NCBI GenBank assembly: GCA_030247885.1
Contig: JAPDRO010000001.1
Coordinates: 868,001 to 932,000, forward strand
Direction: 5' to 3'
Source: Taxawa tesnikishii (nom. ined.)
Taxonomy: Eukaryota; Ascomycota; Dothideomycetes; Dothideales
Length of the DNA stretch: 64,000 bases
Position numbers and translations under genes: made by a program. The notes beneath the pieces were generated by a model. The model was not told the DNA's origin. It did no database searches and saw nothing but the letters and a program-made list of their open reading frames with translations. Numbering within the stretch: the stretch's first letter is position 1; each line of letters opens with the position of its first letter. Positions 34,762 to 46,233 of this stretch are shown here, piece by piece.

Positions 34762-36155
34762 ATGCAGGACCCGAGTGCTGGAGCGAACGCCCCTCAGGGC
34801 AGCATCGACTCGCCCTACCCTTTGGCAATCTTCGTTGCTGTTTTCAGTGCTCTACTCTGCTTGCTTCTAGTCCCACCCCTGGTGTGGCATTCCCGCAACC
34901 GCAACATCGCAGGGGTTGCCCTTGTGATATGGACCATCATCCCGAGTTTCATGGACTCCATTAACAGCATCATCTGGTCCAATGACGACACCCAAAATTG
35001 GTACAACGGACATGGGCTCTGCGATGTGGAGGTCAAGTTGATCGTGGCTATTTCCACCGGACACTCGACCGCAACCATGTGCATACTCAGGGACTTGGCG
35101 AACGTTCTGAATACTGAAAGAACAGTTGTTATGCCGACGAAGTCACAAAGACAGAGAGCATATGCGCTGGACGTATTCTGGTGTCTCGTTATACCAATAA
35201 TCACTATGATAGCGCATGTATTGGTCCAGCCCAACCGCTTCTACGTTTTCGGCATCAGCGGATGTACCGCCTCATCGGACGGTACCTGGGTTTCACTTGT
35301 TCTCCTATACATGCCGCCACTGCTCTTTACCATAGCAGCTGCTTTCTATGCTGGTGAGTATCGTGCCGTCTCTACCGCAACATGCTGACGATTCTCGGCA
35401 ATAGTGCTCACCATCCATCGCCTGCGGATTTACAGACAAACCATCTCCTCCATTCTCGAGCAGTCTAGGACCACCAGGTCCCGCTTCCTACGTCTCTTCA
35501 TCCTGTCGGTCTTGCTCGTCGTCGTCTTTGTCCCTGTCCAGATCTACGTCATGTACACTAATCGACCACAAACGAACTGGGGTTACTCTTGGTCCCGAAA
35601 CCACGAACCAGCGGTCTGGTCACATAACTGGTTGTTCCCCTCAGGCGGCGAGTTGCTCGTCGATACTTGGCTCCACCTGACGCTTGGGGCTCTTGTGTTC
35701 ATCTTCTTGGGCGTGGGCAGGGACGCAAAGGCGATGTATCGATCATGGCTGCTCGCTCTTGGCTTCGATAGGCTGTTCTCTGGTCTCCGGCACTCTAGAA
35801 GGAGTCGTCAATCAACGAGCCGCTTCTCGTTCGGAAGCCGGGTCAAGCTGTTCAGCAAAGTCACCACAGGCCAGTCGACTGCTACTACAGACTCTCGGTA
35901 AGTCATACTCCAAGAGTTGACTCGGTGATAACCTTGCTCACTGCAAACAGATCATATCCTTCACCTCAGAACATCTCGAAGGAGTTCGGACCCAATGCAC
36001 GTGTTTTCTCACACATGTCAGAAGACTCGACTCTCGATACCATCAAGCCCACTGCCACGGACGGTATCATGTCAAGGCCGCGGGACATTATCCCCTTGGA
36101 AGAAGTTATCATTAGAAAGGACAAGAGTCAAATGGAGGGCAGCGAAGATACGTAG
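34762..36155 (+). CDS. STE3: STE3-type G-protein-coupled pheromone receptor
   Basis: Seven-transmembrane receptor for the farnesylated a-factor-type mating pheromone. Three exons: 34762-35353, 35405-35897, 35951-36155; introns 51 and 53 nt; 429 residues. Seen: an extracellular N-terminus of about 20 residues, TM1 (PLAIFVAVFSALLCLLLVPP), RNRNIAGVALVIWTIIPSF typical of STE3 TM2, GHGLCDVEVKL with the conserved Cys, TATMCILRDLANVL, RAYALDVFWCLVIPI, QPNRFYVFGISGC, a TM5 FAAAFYA-like segment, RFLRLFILSVLLV before TM6, and DTWLHLTLGALVFIFLGVG as TM7. The 160-residue cytosolic tail is Ser/Arg-rich. The call to STE3 and not STE2 rests on the TM2-TM3 signature and the RFYVFGISGC loop. It is not next to any mating-type gene here. 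Confidence 0.93.
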
Positions 36156-36516
36156 AAGGTTTATTGCAATAGACAATTCATAAGGGAAGGACGACGGAGG
36201 CGTGCCAGATACATGCCCGGCTGCTTCATTTCACCGAGCAAGCCAACGTATGCCACGTAGCAACTTCATTCTTTGTTTTGTATACCATATCGAAATAGCA
36301 CTGGAAGACGAGAATGTCTGTCAATTGACAGATGATGTGCCTGGATCTTCTGATGACATATGGCTCTATCTGCCCCGCCATGTGCCCCGCCTGGCGCTAT
36401 CTCCCTCGGCCTTCTTGCCCGAATATACCATCATATAAAAACCGTTTCAGCAATCAATTGCGTGTGTTGAACAAAACAGACTGCGAGAAGCCCTGAGCCA
36501 CACGGCTGAAGCCAAC
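36156..36516. other. Intergenic, promoter of the hydrolase gene
   Basis: 361 nt between the STE3 stop and the hydrolase start. A TATAAAA string at about 36435 sits 80 nt before the hydrolase ATG and could be its TATA box. Confidence 0.45.
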
Positions 36517-37948
36517 ATGCCTCTTCAGTCAGACCTCACCCTCGATGCGGCCAAGTTTGCGTCTTCGGCTATCAGCAAGCAGACTGCAGCATACAACGAC
36601 AAGTTGATCAAGGTTCAGCAGGGTATTGCGAAATGGTGGGAGGCAAGTTGCAAACGTTGTCCCCTTATGACAAACGACGGCGTGAACATCTTTGGTTGGA
36701 CGGGTTCTCACTCCAATTTGTCCCATCTGGTGATCACCTCAAAGTACCAACCGACTACGCTCTACTTGCAAGTCACGTGTCCGATTGACTTACTCCTTTC
36801 CCATCTCGACATTGATACACACTCTAACAGATGCTTCGCGGCAGGTCGGCCCAGCCAAATATCGCCAAATGCGTTGGAACGGCGAAACACCGTACCTTCA
36901 TCTCACTCACCTGCCATTACCTTTCCCCCAACGCTGACCAAAGCTCTCCAGCCTTCCTAAACCCGTCGTCCTCGAGAACGGCAAGAACATCACCCTCCCA
37001 AGCCGTGACCGTGGACGCACAATCCCATGCCGACTCTTCGCACCCAAAGAAGGGAACCCCAAGGGCGTCTTCATGCACATCCACGGCGGCGGCTGGGTTC
37101 TGCAGTCCGAGGCTTACCAGGTATATCGTTCCAGCACTTCTATCAAGGCCCCTCTCGTTTCGCGCAACTGCTCTAACAAGCGCGAGGGCTGACGTGTAGG
37201 ATCCAATGCTCGACTTCATGGCCCAGCAATGCCAACTGACGGTCATATCCGTCGGGTACCGTCTTGCGCCCGAAGACCCCTATCCCGCGGGCAACGAGGA
37301 CTGCTTCGACGCCGCAGAGTACCTCGTCGACCACGCCGAGGAGGGGTTCGGTGCCAAACTGTTCTTCATGGGCGGGGATAGCGCGGGTGGACATCTCTCC
37401 GTCGTGACGGCGTTCCACCTCCTCAACACCCGACCCGAGTTTGCGTTCCAGGGACTGGTGCTGAATTTTGGTTGCTACGACCTGGCGGGATTTCTGCCGC
37501 AGGCGCATACGTTCGATATGGATCTGGTGCTGGATAGGAAGATTATGAACAAGTACGTTGCTCGCGTATGGAATTCTTGCACAGGAAGGAAGAGGGCTGC
37601 ATGCGCTAATGGTGGTATTGTGATAATAGGTACATCGAGGCGTATTTGCCGGGGACATGTGAAGCAGAGAGACGCTATCCCTCCATTTCGCCCATCTTCG
37701 CGGATATGACGAGGTTGAGGCTTCCGCCGGCCATCTTCACGTGCGGGACCCTTGATTGCTTGCTCGATGATACGGTCTTCATGGGCGCGAAGTGGGCCAT
37801 GAATGGTGCGGAGTCCGTCGTTAAGATTTATCCTGGTGCGCCGCATGGGTTTGTGTTTTTCCCTGTGGGCCAGTGCGATGGGACTGAGGAGGCCTTGGGA
37901 GATATCAAGACCTTCTTGACGGAGCATTCGAACGTCGATGCCCTGTAA
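36517..37948 (+). CDS. Alpha/beta hydrolase of the hormone-sensitive lipase (HSL) family
   Basis: Probable esterase or arylacetamide deacetylase-type hydrolase; substrate unknown. Five exons: 36517-36642, 36845-36891, 36952-37120, 37200-37552, 37630-37948; 337 residues, sum a multiple of three. Seen: oxyanion-hole motif HIHGGGW, nucleophile motif GGDSAGGHLS (Ser), GTLDCLLDD (Asp) and GAPHGFVFF (His), in the order and spacing of the HSL family; VGYRLAPEDPYP is also family-typical. Intron 1 is odd: it is 202 nt and begins GCAAGT after GAG, a GC-AG intron, with CTAAC near the end. No signal peptide, so probably cytosolic. Exon 2 (47 nt) is inferred from the frame and from KYRQMRWNGETP, which fits relatives. 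Confidence 0.88.
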
Positions 37949-38046
37949 TATGCGGATGAGCAAGCTGCCGTATGAACTCGAAGGGTCGTGTCAATCGTTT
38001 GCGGTGCTGGGCCGTCCCGATTCATGACTAGGGTGCCGAAGTGCCC

Positions 38047-39468
38047 TCAATCGCTCTCGTCATCGCTTCCATATCCCACAAGCGGGCCTGCGGGCTTGTC
38101 TGGTGCCTGTCTCGTTTGTGCATTCGAACCAGCCGTGTATCCTTTTAGTGCCTGCAATGTCGAGCCAGACAGTATACCAGAAGGCGCCTCAGCTGGCTGT
38201 TTAAAATGCTCCACCATCAGCGGGCCCTCGTCTTCGTCTTCGTCTTCCTCTTGCATATCGCCAGCCTCGAGCAACTGTTGCTGTTGCGGCGCTTCTAACC
38301 TTGCCTTTTCCGAAGCATACCAAACGCCGTCTGGTGCCTCGTAGCCCTGGAGGCCAAAGCTTCCCTCGACCTTTCTCCTCTTCCTCGCTTCTTCCCAGCC
38401 CTCTCCCCGTCCTTCGATCTCGGCTACGTATTCCGCAGGCAGCGCTCTCCGGATTGCCTCAGCTGCTTGCTCCTCGATCTTACGTGCCTCACGCTTCTGC
38501 GCAAGCGGGTTTGGATCCACAGTTGCCCAGCGTACGTTCAAAGTCTCTTCGTGGTCGAGCGCTTGGTGCGCCATGGCTTCTTTGGCAAATTCGGCATTGG
38601 CTAGGTGCACGTATGTCACGAAAGCCACGCCTCGTGAGGGCAATACACGTACTAGCACGCACGTCAGTAAACTACACTCGGACTGATTTGATGGTACGAG
38701 AGAGCACTTACTCCGCTCAATCTGACCCCACTCTTGGAAATGCCGAGCCACAACCTCTTCAATGTCGTCTGTGACGTGTATCCTGCCGACGTAGAGGGTC
38801 CTGTTGACTCGCATGAAACTTCCGACACCGCCCATATCATCCCTGTAATCGCTGAACTTGTCGCGTCCGAAGCTGTTTCGCAGGTCAGTATTCGTCGTGC
38901 TGGTTTAGAACGTCGTGTCAGATGGGGTTGTGTACCAGTCGACGTTACTGGGGAAAATGTCTCCCAATCCTCCCTCTTTCTCCACTCTAGCGTTCGGCAG
39001 CCGGTGCAGATACTCGCAATCCTGTCCCTTAGGACACAGTCCGCGGGCAAAGAACAGGCAGAAATACGCGCCAGGCGTTCTGTCGGCCTTTGTGTATCCG
39101 GAGTCCAGCGCAACGTTACAGCGGCCCTTTGCGGCATGCTTTGACATGTAGGCATCCTCGCGGTCGCCGCCGGACCACTTGTTGTACCAGATGTTGAAGA
39201 CGGTGCCTGTCTGCGGGGGCGGCTCGGTTTTGAAAGTTGCAGGGTCTTGCTGTGGCCGTGCTGGTCGCCGCTTCTTCTTCACGATCTTCTTGACTTTTCT
39301 CTTGCCTTCGGTGCTTGCGATGGCGCTGCCGTCTGGGTTGGTGGTGGTGGTGGTGGTGAGAGCAGTCGCGTCTGCAGAGGCATCGGTCGGGTTGAACGCC
39401 TCCTCTACGATTTGGTCGGCGATGGGCGCACTTGAGCTCTCTGTGGGTAATGTTTCGATGTCGGCCAT
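38047..39468 (-). CDS. CWC2: Pre-mRNA-splicing factor Cwc2 (CCCH zinc finger plus RRM)
   Basis: Component of the Prp19 (NineTeen) complex that contacts U6 snRNA in the activated spliceosome. Three exons: 39468-38936, 38872-38712, 38651-38047; introns 63 and 60 nt; 432 residues. Seen: Torus/zinc-finger part with FNIWYNKWSGGD, RCNVALDSGYTKAD, and the CCCH finger YFCLFFARGLCPKGQDCEYLH; after the first join CFGRDKFSDYRDDMGGVGSF, the connector typical of Cwc2; then the RRM with RTLYVGRIHV, EEWGQIERIRVL-like RNP region and RGVAFVTYVHLANAEFAKEAM. The C-terminal tail has an acidic run and ends GYGSDDESD. The stop after SDTTF in the unspliced frame is inside intron 1 and not a break. Confidence 0.95.
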
Positions 39469-40318
39469 GGTGTGTGGTTGTTGCAGTATGGAAAAGGTGG
39501 GTGGATGGTTCTGCGCGTTCGTAAACCTCTACTACCTATCGCGCATTGGGTCTTGAGCAGTCACGGGGCGGGGGCCTGACTCGCGCTTTGCCGCACCTGC
39601 CGCACGCTCAGCAGATCCGGAAAAACTCTTGAGTCAGTCATACACAACAAGCCCAAGCTCTCGGCCAAGCAAGCCGAAGCAAGCCATCTAGCTTGATGCC
39701 ACTCATCACTCTCTGGCTCACCTGCACAACAACACACACCGCACAACGTTCTGTTCGATGTTCGTTCTGTGTCGTGGAGAGATGTCGGTATGGACGCCTC
39801 TGTGCAGAAGTCGGCACCACTCGACAGCCTTCGACAGCCTTTGACGTGGCTCAATGTCTGACTGCGTGAAGTTGCAGCATCTTTCCTCCGCCATGATCGG
39901 GTGAAAGAAAACAGCCCAAGGTGCCAGGGAGAGACGCGTCGTGACGTCTCGCAACATCGGTTAAATGGCCTGCCTACCTCAAGACACTGCGACCGTTGCT
40001 GACAGGCGCTTGTCGACAACAACGAGAGCCCCTCGCCGGCCTTCGCCTTCGTTTCTGTGCCGCATTCCCATTTCCCCAAAGTCGAGTTCCCCGCTCTATC
40101 CCGGATCTGCACTGCAGGTACGACCTCGTCCTATTTTTCCGTCCTCCGACGTGGCCATGTTCGGTCTAATGTGCCACGAGAAGGACCTGCCTTGGTCCTC
40201 TGTACTCTCGCCTTAGACGAAGCATAAAACTCCCGCCATCCCATGCCATATCGCACGCTGCCTTTGTAGGTGTTGTTGTTCCCTTCGTTGGTAGGCACCC
40301 GTACATACGTCTCCAACC
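39469..40318. other. Divergent promoter region between CWC2 and the GH78 gene
   Basis: 850 nt shared upstream region. No RNA gene or coding frame supported; CT-rich stretches around 40030-40150 look like core promoter of the plus-strand gene. Confidence 0.5.
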
Positions 40319-42557
40319 ATGCTCCCCATGTCACCCCGGGCTTCTAGTGCCCTGCTGACATCCATTCTTGCTGTGGCCAATGTTGTTAGTGGCCAGTCTT
40401 GCTGGCGCAACACCTCCTGCACCGGCCCCGCAGACACTGCTTTCCCTGGACAGTGGGAGTCGAACATCTACTCGCCCGCTTCCCGCAATGTAGCACCTGC
40501 GTCCATTCTCTCCCTCGCCAACGCCTCCGTCATCTCTGCATGGCCTGGCCCAGCAAATCTTCAGGGTAATGCCTCTGCTTTGGTCTTCGACTTTGGCAAG
40601 GAAGTGGGAGGCATTGCCTCCATCAACTACACTGCAAGCGGCGCCGGTGCTCTGGGTCTCGCATTCACCGAAGCGAAGAACTGGATTGGACTCTGGTCAG
40701 ACTCGTCCAACGGCAGGTTTACATATGGCGATGGCGCCATCTACAGCAATTTCACCGAGTCCGGCCATTACAGCTACACAATGGACCTGCCGCATCTCCG
40801 TGGTGGTTTCCGGTACCTGACGCTCTTCCTCATTACCAACGACACCGCCACGAGCCTCAACATCAGCGGCATCGACTTGGAAATCGGGTTCCAGCCCACC
40901 TGGTCCAACCTTCGTGCCTATCAAGGCTACTTCCACAGCAACGATGAAGATCTGAACAAGATCTGGTACAGTGGTGCATACACCCTCCAGACCAACAATG
41001 TTCCTGTCGACACCGGCCGCTGGATTCCAGCCTTGCAGAGTGGTTGGGCCAATAACGGCACGCTTGGTCCCGGTGACACCATCATCGTTGATGGCGCGAA
41101 GAGAGACCGTGCGGTTTGGCCAGGTGATATGGGCGTTGCTGTGCCATCCACCTTCGTCAGCACCGGCGACCTGGACAGCGTGAAGAATGCTCTCCAGACC
41201 ATGTATGATCACCAGGTGCGCAACTCGTATCAAAGTGGATGCGTCTGTTGCAAGCTGACAACATGCAGAACAAGGACGGTTCCTTCCCTGAGGCCGGTCC
41301 ACCGCTTCTCCAGCAGAACTCGGACACATACCATATGTGGAGCATGATCGGCACTTACAATTATGTCCTCTTCACCAACGACACCGCTTTCCTTAACCAG
41401 AACTGGGCGAAGTACCTCGCGGCTATGGAGTACATTTACGGCAAGGTTCACCAGCCGTCTGGATTGCTCAACGTGACCGGTACCCGTGATTGGGCAAGAT
41501 GGCAGCAGGGCTTCAACAACAGTGAGGCCAACATGATCCTCTACCACACCCTGCTCACTGGCTCTGAGCTCGCCACATGGGAAGGCGGCAACGGTAGCCT
41601 CGTCGCCACCTACACCTCGCGTGCCGCCAACCTCAGCACTGCCATCAACCAATATTGTAAGCCTTGCTCCCCTGGGTCTAGCAATTTGAAGTTTACCTGT
41701 GTTGATCCCACTGAATAGGCTGGGACGGTTCCTACGGCGCGTTCAAGGACAACGCCACAGCAACGACTTTGCACCCACAGGATGCAAACAGCATGGCGGT
41801 CCTGTTCGGCGTAGTGCCCGCCTCATCAGCCTCCAACTCTCGCGCGCAGTCTATCTCGCAAAAGCTGACACGCAACTGGACGCCCATCGGTGCGGTGGCT
41901 CCCGAGCTACCCGAAAACATCTCCCCGTTCATCTCCTCGTTCGAGATCCAGGCCCACTTCACCATCGGGCAGACTAGTGTGTATTCCACTTTTCGACGTT
42001 CCCGTCAATCACCTACTAACTTCCTGCCCAGACCGCGCCCTCGATCTCATCCGCCGCAGCTGGGGCTGGTACCTGCACAACCCAAACGGCACCGAGTCGA
42101 CCGTAATCGAAGGCTACCTGCAGAATGCGACCTTCGGCTACCGCTCTTCGCGCGGCTACAGCTACGATGCCTCCTACATCTCGCACGCGCACGGCTGGTC
42201 CAGCGGCCCCACCTCCGCGCTCACAAACTACGTCCTCGGCCTCTCCGTCACCGACCGCGCCGGCAGCAAATGGTCCCTCAAGCCTCAGTTCGGAGACTTG
42301 ACCAGCGTGCAGGGTGGCTTCACTACCATCTTGGGCAAGTTTGAGGCCGGCTGGAACGTGACGGGTGGGGGAGGGGATACACTTTGACGTGGAGCACGCC
42401 CGCGGGCACGCAGGGAAGCGTCGTGTTGCCCGCACTTCCGAGGGGCGGAAGTGGCAGGGTGAAGTTGGATGGGAAGGTGATGAAGAACAAGCTGGTCAAG
42501 CAGGGTGGCCTGGCCATGACTGTTGCGGGTGGCAGCCACACGGTTACTGTGTCCTGA
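40319..42557 (+). CDS. Secreted GH78-like alpha-L-rhamnosidase (six-hairpin glycosidase)
   Basis: Extracellular plant-polysaccharide or glycoside-degrading enzyme; specificity not provable here. Four exons: 40319-41215, 41269-41656, 41719-41976, 42032-42557; introns 53-62 nt; about 689 residues. Seen: signal peptide (first about 25 residues, ending VVSGQS), many N-glycosylation sites, an N-terminal beta-sandwich region with FDFGKEVGG, then (alpha/alpha)6-barrel motifs: LNKIWYSGAYTLQTN, the acidic motif VDGAKRDRAVWPGDMGV common to GH78, FPEAGPP, YHMWSMIGTYNY, TGTRDWARW, and near the C-terminus SYDASYISHAHGWSSGPTSALTNYVLG and a C-terminal beta domain. One base is missing in the G-rich stretch 42366-42376; adding one G continues GYTLTWSTPAGTQGSV to the stop at 42557. 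KRDRAVWPGD gives strong family support. Confidence 0.88.
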
Positions 42558-43725
42558 AACCAGAGCGTGCGTGGAAAGGGGTTCTGCGAGGTGGACGATC
42601 GATCGTTGAAGGAGATGACTGGGCTGGATTGTCATGCATGCATGTATGCAGTCAGACCGCGGAATAACGAGTGGTATGATGTCAATTTTAGTGCCAGTCT
42701 TGCATGGCTCGTCAATCTAACGCACCTCGTTCACCAAGCTGTTACCACTACTAACCTGTTCCATCAACGACCAGAAAGCGAACAGTTCGGTGAAAACTCA
42801 AGCGAGCACTCATGTAGAGCTTCAGTAGAGCTAAAGATGGTGCATTAGTGAAGCTAAAGTAAAACTCGAGTGGAAGCCAAGGTAAAGCTTGAGTGAAGCG
42901 CAGATGAAGTACGACAGTTGCTGTGCTCCGAATATTAGTGATAGATTAGCACGAGTCCAGTAACAAAGTTCAAATCCCGGCTCACCAAAACTCCATCCAC
43001 CATTATGGGTGATCTTGACGAAGGGCGGGAGACGGAGAGGCTGGGTACAGAGTGTTCGGAAGCAGTGCTTGAGACGCGAAAGAGCATACGTAATACATTG
43101 TCTAAGAAGATTATTAAAATGGTACTCCGATGTGCCCCTTTCATCCACAAGCGGAAGGGGAAGACCCAAAGAAAACTTGGGTGCGAAACATGTACGATGA
43201 AGAGACAAAAACAAAAATAGAGGTTCATCCAACTGGGGTAACGAGGTCGAGAATTAGAAGAGACAGAAAGACGCCATGCAAATGATTTCACTCGAAAACC
43301 GTCGTCGCCGTTCGCCCATCCAGACCTACACCAGATCCACCGTGGGTAACAATGAAAGAAAGTTTTGCCATTCTCGAGGGATATTTTCAAACAATGTCTG
43401 CGTTCTTCGCTTTTCCACCTTTCCATTTTCTCGTTTCCAAACAATCTGTGGGCGCATACAAGGTGAAAACAGGGTGTGTTGTACGAGTTAACGAGAGGAC
43501 TCATTCGTGTTTGCATCATGTGTCGGGAGGGTGACCTCCATACTGGGGGAATGTGGTCTACTTTCGTAGCGGTCATTGTCTTGTCGTTCGTCGTTGACTT
43601 CGTCAGAGGCACAGATCTTGCTAAGATAACAAAATCAAGCGCCTGATGCTTTTCGTTCGTGGCCAGAAAAGGGGAGTCGTAAGTTGCGGTCATGTCGTTC
43701 GTTGTTGACGGAGAGAAGGAGAGGT
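42558..43725. other. Convergent intergenic region, no gene seen
   Basis: 3' flanks of the GH78 gene (plus) and the Pin4-like gene (minus). An open frame of 252 codons (43693-42935 minus) is present but shows no domain and lies in the expected 3' UTR of the Pin4-like gene. A purine-rich stretch with repeated GAAGC/TAAAG words is at 42810-42910. Confidence 0.5.
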
Positions 43726-45595
43726 CTACTCGACGGTAATCTCCACACCACTGGACTGCTGAGAAAGCTCGTCGCTGCCGCGTTGCATGTGGCCGTTCTG
43801 GCGGCGCGAGAAGCCGGTGCCACGCTCAGGGATAGGACCGCGTGGCTGTCTGGATGGCTGGCCGCGGTCGCGGGATTGTTCATCGAGGTTCGTGCTGAAG
43901 GAGCGGTGTCCGCCGATAGGACCAGGGTTCTCACGATCCCAGGACATCATACCTCGGAGCCTGTTTGGGCTACCAGCAAATCCAGAACCGAGGGTCATGT
44001 TGCCGAGCCCATTAATAATACCTTCCTCGCGAGAGCTCATTGATGTGGCGTTGGTAGGAGTGGCGCTTGCACCACTCTCACGGGCATATTCCGCGAAACG
44101 CGAAACATTCGTGCTAAGGGTGGCTGGGAAGCTGGCAGTAGATGGAACAGGCGATGGGGTGTAAGAGCGCAAGTCAGCAAAGGACTTCGCTGCGCGGAGG
44201 TTCTGACCCGCTGTGAGATTGTTGTTGTTGTTGTTGCTGCTGGATTCCTGGAATCCACCAAAGTATCCAGAGCCTTGATGCCTCAATCCGTAGAAACCCT
44301 CGCCACGAACATCGCTAAAATCTGTCGTTGCAGCACGGTTCAGTGCGCGACGTTGTTCGGTCTGAAGCGCAGTAATTTGTGGCATGGGAGGGCTGAGCCT
44401 TTGGCGTGCCTGCTCCTTGTAGACGTGAACAGCACGTTGGTCAGCGTTACCCTTGGACATGTGGAAGAGTCCCAGATGGTGAGCCAGGGTGTGGACGATC
44501 CTTCGCTGGGGCGGAGAGAGATTGGACGGGAAAACCAGAACATCTCTAGTGTCATCTTCCTTAAAAACGGCAATCCTGGTATAGAACTGAAGAGTCTCTG
44601 GATCGTTGAGGTCGACATCTGGGAACGTCAGCGAGGCCGGTTGTGCACTGTGTGGGAAAGAATTACCTGGCTTCATGTTTCTCGCAGACACCGGAGACGG
44701 TGAGGTCGCAGGTATGTGCGACGACAGCGATGACATCGACGGCTGGTTCTGCAGAACAGATGCAGTGATTGGCCTGTGCTGCTCCTCGAGCTGTCCTCTC
44801 CGTTCTCTCTTCTCCCGTTCGATCCTTTCGCGCTCAGCAGCCGGCAGCATCTTCTTGTACTCCACTCTCAGCTTCCTTCCTTGCAGTTCAAAGTGATTCA
44901 TGTTTTCAATAACCATAGCCGTCTCGTCGGGAGAAGTAAAGTTTGCAAACGCGAGGCCTCTGAAGACACCGTTGTCGAAATGGTAGTTGAAAGCGTATGG
45001 CAGTGGAAGGCCCATGTCTGTCATCAATGCCACAAGCTGCTCTTTCTTGACTGCAAAGGGGATGTTCTTGATGACGATCGCAGTAGGAATCAGTTCTTCG
45101 TCAGTCTCGGTGCTGAGAGGGTCAGATCGAATGGAGGAGGCGCTCATGACTGGTCCACTGAATCCCATCAGTCCAGAGGTCTGCAGGGGTTGGTCGAGCC
45201 ATCCCTATGCATTTCGTTAGCTGTGCACCCTAGGAACCTCCTGCACGTTGCTTTCTTACCGATGGCAATGCGCTACGGCCTCTGGTGGCAGACTTCATGC
45301 GGTTTGTGGCGCCGAGAGCGGAAAGGTTATTGGAACCGAAAGCGGAGCTGTTCCAGGTTTGAGCACCCATATCGTATCCTCCGTAGTTGCCTTGTATCGT
45401 TGCGTTCATACGTCCGCCGAACCGTGGATCGTCAAAGCGTGCAGCAGGTTCGTCAGACTGGTAGAAGCTGGATTGCGGTTGAGCAAACGAATCGAAGTGA
45501 CGAGAACTCTGGCGATGCAGCTGTGGTTGGTGTCGCTGCAGGTTGGGCGAGCGATTTGGATTCTCGTAATACATGTTGGGGTGATGAGCGCTCAT
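43726..45595 (-). CDS. RRM and R3H-type RNA-binding protein (Pin4/Cip2-like)
   Basis: RNA-binding regulator related to S. cerevisiae Pin4 and S. pombe Cip1/Cip2, which act in cell-cycle and stress-linked mRNA control. Two exons: 45595-45260 and 45204-43726, intron 55 nt, 604 residues. Seen: a Gln/Asn/Ser-rich N-terminus, GWLDQPLQTSGLMGF before the RRM, RRM with AIVIKNIPFAVKKEQL (RNP2) and RGLAFANFTSPDETAMVIENMN (RNP1), a charged linker with AERERIEREKRERR, then the R3H-like segment DPETLQFYTRIAVFKEDD and PPQRRIVHTLAHHLGLFHMSKG, followed by a long Ser/Asn/Arg-rich tail with an Asn6 run. The start is the first ATG of the open exon. The frame is intact. Confidence 0.9.
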
Positions 45596-46190
45596 GACTT
45601 TTTGATGGAAGAAGAGGTCTTAGCTGTCGTAAAACGTTGCTGTAGTGATAGATGAGCTGGAGGGCCAGACTCGAGACGTCGAGGAATATGAACCGTGCAA
45701 CAGGTAGTTGAAGAACGAGGGTGTGATACGCAACCGGAGGCAGCTATGACGGGCAACAACGGCAGTATTAGACGGTGTTGCGGCGGTTTATTGGTGGTAT
45801 GTTGCGTGGGGTAGGCTCTTGAATGCTCCTTCGTTAGTCGTTGCTCGGCGTGATCTCATTAGCCAGGTACGGATAAGGAACAAAGAACGGGCGGCAGGCG
45901 CGGCGCGCGGGTCGCTGGCCTGGGTTGTTGGTGTTGACGCGGTCTGCGCGACGTTGGGGGTGGTGCGTGGCCGTGAGAGATGATGTTGCAGCGGTGCTGG
46001 TGGTGTCGTTGGCGAAGCAAATTTGAGAAGAGAGGCGTGCAGCGGAGCAGTCTCAGCCTGGGCTGGGTTTAGGCTGCGTGGAGCTTGGTTGGATACAGCC
46101 AGCCAGCTTTCAGCGCAATGCAATGACTGACGGGCCGTTACACGCTGACCGCGGGGATGTTCGAATCAGGCTTGCTCTGCCTGTGTGCTG

Positions 46191-46233
<43 letters not shown>

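Noticed and set aside
38873-38935. Stop after SDTTF in CWC2 as a frame break
   Set aside because: A normal GT-AG intron joins NVDC to FGRDK exactly as in the family, so nothing is broken.
42926-42990. Possible tRNA from the words GTTCAAATCC and GGCTCACCA
   Set aside because: No T stem can pair, no A box lies upstream and the acceptor arm has two mismatches in seven.
42935-43693. 252-codon open frame on the minus strand
   Set aside because: No domain, starts without good context and lies in the expected 3' UTR of the Pin4-like gene.
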